DNA from: Desulfobacteraceae bacterium
Lineage (GTDB): Bacteria; Desulfobacterota; Desulfobacteria; Desulfobacterales; JAABPS01
Direction: 5' to 3'
Length of the DNA stretch: 13,354 nt
Assembly: GCA_011391835.1 (NCBI GenBank)
Contig: JAABPS010000032.1
Location: forward strand, 1 to 13,354
The translations under genes were made by a program, and so were the position numbers. The notes under the pieces are model-generated. The model made no database searches. It was not told the DNA's origin and was given only the letters and a program-made list of their open reading frames with translations. Shown here piece after piece: positions 1-4,706 of this stretch. How positions within the stretch are numbered: the stretch's first letter is position 1; each line of letters starts with the position of its first letter.

Positions 1-121
1 ATAGGCTTTTTGAATAAGCCGTGCCCAGTTTTTTTCTGGATTCTTTGGAAACTCCATTTGTCTCTAAGATATACGGAATCAACTCGTCCTTTTTTTTGCT
101 TTTTCCGTTTGCCCCGTGCGC

Positions 122-138
122 TCCCGCGCAACGCGGGA
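122..138. repeat. 17 nt palindrome, copy A
   Basis: TCCCGCGCAACGCGGGA has 7 bp perfect arms and a 3 nt loop. It lies inside the decayed transposase fragment and shares the TCCCGC...GCGGGA frame and the same length with the palindrome at 195-211. No T-tract follows, so it is not an intrinsic terminator. Confidence 0.6.
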
Positions 139-194
139 CTGTACTGCCCATAGTAGTGAACCATCTGTTCGCCCTTGTTCGGCACATGAGAGCA

Positions 195-211
195 TCCCGC
201 CACTGGCGGGA
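195..211. repeat. 17 nt palindrome, copy B
   Basis: TCCCGCCACTGGCGGGA has 7 bp perfect arms and a 3 nt loop, 57 bp from copy A in the same pseudogene. Its position falls between the EWL and CSH residues of the transposase, where relatives (from memory) have only three residues. This suggests a small inserted palindrome rather than ancestral coding sequence. Confidence 0.6.
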
Positions 212-304
212 CCAGCCATTCCAGCGAATCAAGCACTTTGGTTTCGCTGGCAATATCGGAGGAAAGCTGGTTTTTAAGGAATTTGGGGATAGAATAGAAT
301 GGGG

Positions 305-637
305 CTATAATTCATTTATTACTTCATTTATGTGAATTTTTAGTTCTGGCAAATCTCGGGCAACAACCTCCCATACTGCTTCAAGATCAATTCCAAAATA
401 ATCATGTACCAGAATATTGCGCATCGCAATTATTTCCGCCCATGAGATTTGAGAATAGGATTGATGGAATGATTTATCTAATTTTGAGGCTGCTTCACCA
501 ATAATTTGAAGATGGTGAACAAACCAATTCTGAATTAACTCGTCTTTTTCAAAAGCTGCGCGCCCTTTAGATGCATATCTCTCAATATTTGTTATAGCAT
601 CCAGCATATCGAGCAAACGGTCTTTTGGGCCTCTCAT
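305..637 (-). CDS. hepT: HepT-like HEPN-domain toxin (DUF86) of a HepT/MntA toxin-antitoxin pair
   Basis: This 110-residue all-helical protein has the HEPN signature RNILVHDY at residues 73-80 (R73, H78, Y80), the R-x4-H-x-Y motif of HepT toxins. In characterised HepT proteins this motif makes an RNase active site, and the tyrosine is the residue AMPylated by the partner nucleotidyltransferase to silence the toxin. The ATG overlaps the stop codon of the upstream nucleotidyltransferase gene by 4 bp (ATGA), so the two are translationally coupled with the antitoxin made first. All motif residues are present, so the toxin looks intact. Length is typical of the family. RNase activity here is inferred from the family. 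The pair lies between two pieces of IS91-type transposase, which fits a horizontally moved module. Confidence 0.9.
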   Translation of the reverse strand: MRGPKDRLLDMLDAITNIERYASKGRAAFEKDELIQNWFVHHLQIIGEAASKLDKSFHQSYSQISWAEIIAMRNILVHDYFGIDLEAVWEVVARDLPELKIHINEVINEL

Positions 638-924
638 AAGGATACCGATTCTTTTAGTATAATATCACGTATTCTAGGTTTTATGCCGCGATCGCTTATT
701 ACATCAACTTTGTGCCCCAGGGAATCCTGTAATTCGAGAAGGAGCGCAGCATGATCCATAAGACTTCGACCAGGCTCCATCTCGACAAGAAAGTCAATGT
801 CGCTTGATTCATTATCTTCTCCTCTTGCCACTGAACCAAAAATTCTGATATTTATAGCTCCATGTCTTTCAGCAATCTGGAGAATTTCTGTTCTTTTTGA
901 TCTGAGAAGATCTTTAATGGACAT
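634..924 (-). CDS. mntA: MntA-like minimal nucleotidyltransferase antitoxin
   Basis: This 96-residue nucleotidyltransferase of the DNA polymerase beta superfamily has the motif GSVARG at residues 30-35, followed by SDID at 41-44 (metal-binding D42 and D44) and a third candidate acidic residue in KVDVIS (D74). In the MntA/HepT family this enzyme transfers AMP from ATP to a tyrosine of HepT and thereby neutralises it. I place the start at the ATG at 924, because AGGTGG (930-935 on the plus strand as CCACCT) sits 5 nt upstream. An in-frame GTG at 933 overlaps that ribosome-binding site and is unlikely. Its stop overlaps the hepT start. Expression probably comes from the repeat-borne promoter about 60 bp upstream. 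Confidence 0.9.
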   Translation of the reverse strand: MSIKDLLRSKRTEILQIAERHGAINIRIFGSVARGEDNESSDIDFLVEMEPGRSLMDHAALLLELQDSLGHKVDVISDRGIKPRIRDIILKESVSL

Positions 925-957
925 TATTACCACCTATCATTGATATAATTGAATTGA

Positions 958-1073
958 ATTGATGAGAACTCACTTTTTGAACCGGAGTATAAAAAATTCA
1001 GACCTTGTATGTCAAGGCAAATCCAGGTACATGATGTAGTGGGGGTAATTCAGGGGGTTTCTGCTATAAGAGA
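958..1073 (-). repeat. Promoter-bearing repeat, copy 1 (upstream of mntA-hepT)
   Basis: Positions 958-1057 match copy 2 (3632-3731) with about 8 differences in 100, counted by eye. The shared sequence resumes at the CTGCTATAAGAGA stretch ending at 1073. Copy 2 has a further CCAAATTCGGGGA segment between two G runs, which copy 1 lacks. The upstream part forms the end of the truncated transposase frame, including its TAG stop. Confidence 0.85.
986..1015 (-). promoter_or_regulatory. Sigma70-type promoter in repeat copy 1, driving mntA-hepT
   Basis: On the minus strand, TTGACA (1015-1010) and TATACT (991-986) are separated by 18 nt, with the mntA ATG about 60 bp downstream. The -35 box lies inside the palindrome CCTTGACATACAAGG (5 bp arms), a possible operator. 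The same hexamers and spacing recur in copies 2 and 3. Confidence 0.7.
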
Positions 1074-1771
1074 TCGCCATCAATCGCAGGAGATACGAAA
1101 AACAAACTATTTTTATGGAAACATCCGTCCGCAACTAAAATATGCAAGTGAGGATGAAAGGCTAATGGAAAATCTCCGAAGGTCTGTATCGCGACAACCG
1201 CGCCGGGAATTGTTTCTTTGTTTCTCCCAATGGGTGTATAGAATTCTTTAAGAGCCTTCCATCCGCACCGGCTAAAATCTGAAAGCAGCTTGCGGTCATA
1301 AAAAAAATACCTTCTCAAAATTTTAGGAATAGTAAATACAATATGTCTGTGCGGAACCGTTTTTACGACCTCGCCGATCAACCAATCGCCGAATTCAACA
1401 ACACGCTTCTGGTGGCAGGACGGGCAGAAATGCCTACGTTTGCATGAAAAAGCCAGCGGGTATTCGTGAGCGCATTCACTGCATTTGACTCTCGCAAATC
1501 CATTATGCAGAATGCCGCAATCAAGATAGCGATAAATTACCTGTTTTACATAAGGACGGAAAAAACCATACTGTCTGGGAAACCGGTCGTCATAGACCTG
1601 TTCAAAGGTTTCAAAATGATCCTCTACACACTGATGGTAGGATGAGGCGTAAGGATTTCGCCTGCGGTATGCGGTATATGGATTTTGCCATGAGTTTTTT
1701 GATATTTTTCCGTTAAGGATAAAGGCAATTGCATTGGCAAAATCCATGCCGGAATTAAAACGTGTATTCAA
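1064..1771 (-). pseudogene. IS91-type (HUH) transposase, N-terminal part only
   Basis: This 235-residue frame matches the N-terminal half of IS91/IS801-type transposases. It has a zinc-binding module at about residues 97-120 (C97, C100, C110, C116, C119, H120 in KCSEC and FCPSCH), then the rolling-circle transposase region with the HUH motif HPHLH at 206-210 followed by ILVADG. Family members run to roughly 350-450 residues and carry the catalytic tyrosine further on. Here the frame ends at a TAG supplied by the adjoining repeat, so the catalytic tyrosine is missing and the protein should not transpose on its own. The longest frame begins with TTG at 1771; an ATG at 1747 is the alternative, and neither has a convincing ribosome-binding site. 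A C-terminal piece of a similar transposase lies at 1-246 in the same orientation. Confidence 0.88.
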
Positions 1772-1915
1772 TGACTACATATTGAAGAAAGTTTATAAAG
1801 CAAATACAAGATGGCGATGTATTCTTTTGGAGGGTGATGTGGAAATGCTCAAAACGATGTGCATGGATACACAAGAATCAGTGCTACCAGATTTTCTGAT
1901 CGTATTTTCCTCGGA

Positions 1916-1941
1916 AATGGTAAAATGGGCAAATAAGTAAT
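1916..1941. repeat. Right end of the IS91-related element
   Basis: This 26 nt sequence is repeated at 4671-4696 with a single A/G difference. There it is joined directly to the left-end repeat. It begins AATGGTAAAATGGGC and ends AAGTAAT. Confidence 0.75.
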
Positions 1942-1951
1942 CCGGTTCTAT

Positions 1952-1993
1952 AAAAAAATGCCCATACATTTCTTGAAAGATGTATGGGCATTT
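1952..1993 (-). terminator. Intrinsic terminator of the solute-binding protein gene
   Basis: A perfect 14 bp stem (arms 1956-1969 and 1980-1993, loop of 10 nt) is followed on the minus strand by a run of U encoded by the A run 1952-1958. It lies 17 bp after the stop codon at 2011. The other strand has only three U after the stem, so termination is expected mainly in the minus direction. Confidence 0.92.
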
Positions 1994-2010
1994 GCCAAAA
2001 CTGTTATGAG

Positions 2011-3549
2011 TTATTTCTGAACGCGCTTTATTCTTTCAAAACTTCGCATATACTGTGTCATTGCATTCCAATCAAAGTCTATCTTTTTATTCATTGCGTA
2101 AATCTGATTTAATCCCATCAACACAATTTGTGCCGGATCCGCTTTGTTGATTGCGTGAATCTTCTTTAAGATTTCTTTGCGTTTTTGCATGTTCATCTCT
2201 TCTCCCTGGGCAAGGATTAATCGATCCATTTCCTTTTGCACGGGTCTGTCTTTATAGTACCCGTATTGAGAATTAGACATCATGGACATCATCAATCGGA
2301 GCCCCGGATCATAATCAATCGTAAAGAACGACAACGCCATATGGCCTGCTCTTTTATCTTTGTTCCTGCAGTAGGTCAGGTAGGTTCCATATTCAATTTC
2401 CATCAATTTGGTTTCAAACCCGATATTTTTCATGTAGTTCTGAACGACTTCGGCCACCAGGCGAGCATTTGGCATGATGCTGGCATATGCGATTAAAACC
2501 GGTTCGCCGTTATAACTCGATTCTTTCAGCAGTTTCTTTGCCTTTTCAAGATTATACTCGACTGTATACGATGGATCGTAACCCAACTCTCCCGGATTCG
2601 CCCACATATAAATTGGAAAGCCTTCTCCTAAATATATCTTATCGATAATTTCCTGTCGATTGATACCACAATTGATCGCCTGGCGGATTTTAATATCATT
2701 TAACATCGGATAAATGCAGGGTTTGACCGACAAGTAGTAAAGACTCGGTACTGTTACTTTTTTAACTTTGATATGATCTCTCATTTTTAATTTTTCAACT
2801 TCGTGCGGCCGAACATCGTAAATCAAATCAACCTCGCCCGCTTCAAGCATCGCTGTTCGGGTAACCGGATCCGTTGCAATCAACAGTTTCACTGTTTTAA
2901 AATCCGGTTTATAGTCGATATGATTTTCTACCGCTTCAAGTATGATGCTTTCGCCGATTTTTCGATCGACAATCCGGTACGGTCCGGATCCCACCGGGTG
3001 CTCACGAAACCCATCTTTGCCCACATTTTCATAATATTTTTTCGGGACGATGCCAATCCACATGGTTTCCTGCCACATTGCGTACGGATTAGAAAATCGG
3101 TAAATGACCGTGTATTTATCAACGACGTCGACGGCTTCCACATAGTCAAAAAAGCCGATCAACGCGTTCGTGTTTATCGGATTTAGTACCTGTTCCACCG
3201 AAAATTTCACATCCTCTGCTGTAACGGGATCTCCATTATGAAATTTAGGCCCTTTACGAAGTTTGACTTTAATATCTTTTTTATTCGGCAGAATGGTAAT
3301 CGATTCAGCCAGGTCTCGTGTTCTCATATTTGTTTTAGGGTCAGCGATAGTAACCAGAGAATTATATACGGATGACATAACAGGCAGATCAATTTGAGAT
3401 CTCCATTCAAAAGGAATAATGGTCTCCGGATCAGCTACAAGAGCTATTTTGACCGTTGTATCGTCAGCCGCATCAGAATGGGTTGTTGGAATGAGTATAA
3501 TTAACTGCAAAACCATAGCCATCAACATCACATATCTTTTTCTCTTCAT
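2011..3549 (-). CDS. Periplasmic solute-binding protein of a peptide/nickel-type ABC transporter (SBP_bac_5 family)
   Basis: This 512-residue protein begins with a Sec-type signal peptide: a KRKR start, a hydrophobic stretch to about residue 22, and probable cleavage near SDAA. There is no lipobox cysteine, so it should be a soluble periplasmic protein. The body has hallmarks of the DppA/OppA family: the FHNGDPVTAEDVKFS stretch near residue 105, the PVGSGPYRI motif, and late IRQAINCGINRQEII. Such proteins capture oligopeptides, nickel or other small solutes for an ABC importer; the ligand cannot be told from sequence. The start is well supported by AAGGAG 7 nt upstream. No permease or ATPase gene lies beside it, so it is an orphan that must use a transporter encoded elsewhere. 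It is transcribed alone, between repeat copy 2 and its own terminator. Confidence 0.92.
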   Translation of the reverse strand: MKRKRYVMLMAMVLQLIILIPTTHSDAADDTTVKIALVADPETIIPFEWRSQIDLPVMSSVYNSLVTIADPKTNMRTRDLAESITILPNKKDIKVKLRKGPKFHNGDPVTAEDVKFSVEQVLNPINTNALIGFFDYVEAVDVVDKYTVIYRFSNPYAMWQETMWIGIVPKKYYENVGKDGFREHPVGSGPYRIVDRKIGESIILEAVENHIDYKPDFKTVKLLIATDPVTRTAMLEAGEVDLIYDVRPHEVEKLKMRDHIKVKKVTVPSLYYLSVKPCIYPMLNDIKIRQAINCGINRQEIIDKIYLGEGFPIYMWANPGELGYDPSYTVEYNLEKAKKLLKESSYNGEPVLIAYASIMPNARLVAEVVQNYMKNIGFETKLMEIEYGTYLTYCRNKDKRAGHMALSFFTIDYDPGLRLMMSMMSNSQYGYYKDRPVQKEMDRLILAQGEEMNMQKRKEILKKIHAINKADPAQIVLMGLNQIYAMNKKIDFDWNAMTQYMRSFERIKRVQK

Positions 3550-3631
3550 ACAATATCTCCTTGATTAAGGGTTTTCATAAGAAGCACTTCACGTTTAATT
3601 TTCCGCAACTGTCTTCGATACATTTAATTTT

Positions 3632-3760
3632 ATTGATAAAAACTCGCTTTTTGAACCGGAGTATAAAAAATTCAGACCTTGTATGTCAAGGTAAATTCAG
3701 GCACAGGATATAGTGGGGGTAATTCAGGGGGCCAAATTCGGGGATTTCTGCTATAAGAGA
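3632..3760 (-). repeat. Promoter-bearing repeat, copy 2 (upstream of the solute-binding protein gene)
   Basis: This copy matches copy 1 over 100 bp with about 8 differences, then continues to the shared TTCTGCTATAAGAGA at 3746-3760. No transposase sequence and no recognisable right end follow; the 88 bp to the stop codon at 3849 match nothing I know. It may be a one-ended remnant. Most of the 298 bp space between the two flanking genes is this repeat. Confidence 0.85.
3660..3689 (-). promoter_or_regulatory. Sigma70-type promoter in repeat copy 2, driving the solute-binding protein gene
   Basis: TTGACA (3689-3684) and TATACT (3665-3660) have an 18 nt spacer, identical in hexamers and spacing to the other copies. 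The solute-binding protein ATG is about 110 bp downstream. The CCTTGACATACAAGG palindrome spans the -35 box. Confidence 0.7.
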
Positions 3761-3848
3761 CGCTTAGGGATGATGGACAAAATATAGCATAAAGAGCAGG
3801 AAATTCAGATGTACTTACCCAATCAACCTCTCCTGTTTTTTTGCTCGT

Positions 3849-4295
3849 TCATTGTTGCAGTTTATTAAAGTCAACCAGATCTTGAGGTCTTCCGCTGGCC
3901 TTTTTATTGATTAGCAAATCGCCCTTGGATATGAAATTTACTTTCAAATCCCCCAAATTCGCAATGACACGATTTTTAAAACAAGGCTCAAAAAGAACGC
4001 CATCAATAGAGGTGATTATTTCCAACCGCATTGGAGGATATCCCATTCTTATCACTTTTTCTTTTTCTAAAAATAATTCTTCTTTTACTTCAGGAAGGTC
4101 AAATCCAAAGGCTTTTAATGCATTGACCATTTTTGAGGCATTTTTTTTCTTAATGGCAATCCAAATATCCAGATCTCCGGTAGCACGTGGGTAGCCATGA
4201 AAACCTACAGCGTAGCCTCCTACAATGAGATATTCAATTTCCTTTGAGTTCAGCAATCGTAAGAACTCTTTGAAGTCCTTCGGAAACTCGATCAT
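3849..4295 (-). CDS. Nucleotidyltransferase, DUF6036/AbiEii-like, possible toxin or antitoxin
   Basis: This 148-residue protein has a nucleotidyltransferase core: VGGYAV at residues 25-30, then RATGDLDIW at 37-45, where D41 and D43 are the expected metal ligands. A further acidic position lies in LEIITSIDG, and the tail contains KKASGRPQDLVD (131-142), a conserved stretch in this group. Related proteins include AbiEii-type toxins and many small orphan nucleotidyltransferases of unknown substrate. The ATG lies 62 bp inside the end of the upstream 67-residue gene, in another frame, so the two are translationally coupled and probably act together. Whether this is a toxin-antitoxin pair is inference from size, overlap and context. 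The catalytic residues look intact. No terminator was found after it. Confidence 0.85.
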   Translation of the reverse strand: MIEFPKDFKEFLRLLNSKEIEYLIVGGYAVGFHGYPRATGDLDIWIAIKKKNASKMVNALKAFGFDLPEVKEELFLEKEKVIRMGYPPMRLEIITSIDGVLFEPCFKNRVIANLGDLKVNFISKGDLLINKKASGRPQDLVDFNKLQQ

Positions 4296-4437
4296 GTCCG
4301 AACATGGCCTTTCTTAAAAATTCAATGGTCTCGATTCGTTCTTGGTAACTGCGGCTTTTCCAATATGCTACATCATCATCCGTATCATGCAAATTACCCA
4401 CTTTAAAAGCTTTCTTTTGGATTTTTTCTTCAATCAT
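4234..4437 (-). CDS. Small 67-residue protein paired with the nucleotidyltransferase
   Basis: The protein is short, charged and mostly helical, with a central YWKSRSYQERIETIEFLRK segment (residues 25-43) and a C-terminal LQRVLTIAELKG. I have seen similar short proteins immediately upstream of nucleotidyltransferase genes, but know no established function and no catalytic motif. It overlaps the next gene by 62 bp. The start is the ATG at 4437, with GAGG about 9 nt upstream. It is the first gene after repeat copy 3, whose promoter lies about 170 bp away. It could be the antitoxin or regulatory partner of the nucleotidyltransferase; this is inference only. Confidence 0.75.
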   Translation of the reverse strand: MIEEKIQKKAFKVGNLHDTDDDVAYWKSRSYQERIETIEFLRKAMFGHDRVSEGLQRVLTIAELKGN

Positions 4438-4577
4438 CGCCTTAATCCTCAGGGAGATATAATTTATATTTGACAGGCCAATTTAATAAACGAATTTTTT
4501 AAAGGATCTTTTTGGAAAAAAGATGTTGAAGAATATGCTCTTATTTTAATATAACCTATTAATATGTCAACATATTG

Positions 4578-4696
4578 ATTGATAAGAACGCGCTTTTTGA
4601 GCTGGAGTATAGAAAATTAGGCCCTTGTATGTCAAGGCAAATCCAAGCACAGGATATAGTGGGGGTAATTAATGGTAAAATGGGCAGATAAGTAAT
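4578..4696 (-). mobile_element. Promoter-bearing repeat, copy 3: internally deleted derivative of the IS91-related element
   Basis: Positions 4578-4670 match the left end (copy 1, 958-1050) with about 13 differences in 93. Directly after them, 4671-4696 match the right end of the element (1916-1941) with one difference. The whole transposase region is absent, leaving a 119 bp two-ended remnant, in the manner of a MITE. It lies 10 bp from the gpmI stop codon, at the border between the housekeeping operon and the accessory island. Confidence 0.75.
4606..4635 (-). promoter_or_regulatory. Sigma70-type promoter in repeat copy 3, driving the 67-residue gene and nucleotidyltransferase
   Basis: TTGACA (4635-4630) and TATACT (4611-4606) have an 18 nt spacer. 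The spacer has four changes from the other copies, but both hexamers and the palindrome around the -35 box are unchanged. The first downstream ATG is at 4437. Confidence 0.65.
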
Positions 4697-4706
4697 TTAT
4701 CAGAGA

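Larger units (their letters stand above)
1..246 (-). pseudogene. Decayed C-terminal fragment of an IS91-type transposase, running off the left edge
   Basis: Reading the minus strand from about 246 downwards gives a conceptual peptide with KVLDSLEWLV, CSHVPNKGEQMVHYYG, then DELIPYILE, then WARLIQKAY. I recognise this order as the C-terminal part of IS91/IS801-type transposases (relatives read roughly DALEWLAAMCSHVPNKGEQMVRYYGYYS, later RKNWARLIQKIY). The three blocks are in different frames. One extra A in an A8 run (T run 90-97) and one in an A7 run (T run 29-35) account for both shifts; removing one A from each restores a continuous frame. Two 17 nt palindromes inside it coincide with apparent extra residues relative to relatives as I remember them. 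The fragment starts beyond the usual catalytic tyrosine region and continues past the window edge. Family assignment is confident. The exact upstream boundary is not, because 246-304 shows no clear homology. Confidence 0.8.
958..1941 (-). mobile_element. IS91-related element, internally truncated
   Basis: The two proposed ends are the promoter-bearing repeat starting near 958 and a 26 nt right-end sequence at 1916-1941. These same two ends, joined directly with everything between missing, occur at 4578-4696, which is the main evidence that they bound one unit. In between lies the N-terminal half of an IS91-type transposase. GAAC sits at 966-969, just inside the proposed low end; IS91-family elements are known to target GAAC/CAAG at their origin end, but I cannot show that this applies here. 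No clear target duplication or terminal inverted repeat is visible, as expected for this family. The exact boundaries are uncertain by several bases. Confidence 0.6.

Noticed and set aside
221..250. 8 bp inverted repeat CCAGCGAA/TTCGCTGG considered as a terminator for hepT
   Set aside because: The loop is 14 nt and there is no adjoining T run on either strand, so it does not look like an intrinsic terminator.
21..335. Plus-strand open frame of 104 codons
   Set aside because: It is antisense to the decayed transposase fragment, whose minus-strand peptide is clearly family-like; the plus-strand product has no recognisable features.
1734..1940. Plus-strand open frame of 68 codons spanning the upstream end of the transposase
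   Set aside because: It has no ribosome-binding site and no recognisable domain, and it ends inside the element's right-end repeat. It is most likely a chance frame.
4540..4570. A second TTGACA on the minus strand at 4570-4565 as an extra promoter for the 67-residue gene
   Set aside because: At 16-18 nt spacing only weak -10 candidates such as AAAATA are present, much poorer than the repeat-borne promoter.
958..4696. Integron cassette array with attC sites
   Set aside because: The layout is suggestive, but no integrase is visible. The repeats lack the paired core sites and imperfect palindrome of attC and instead carry a promoter and IS91-type ends.
958..4696. CRISPR array
   Set aside because: The repeats are about 100 bp, lie roughly 1-2.7 kb apart, and enclose genes rather than uniform spacers.
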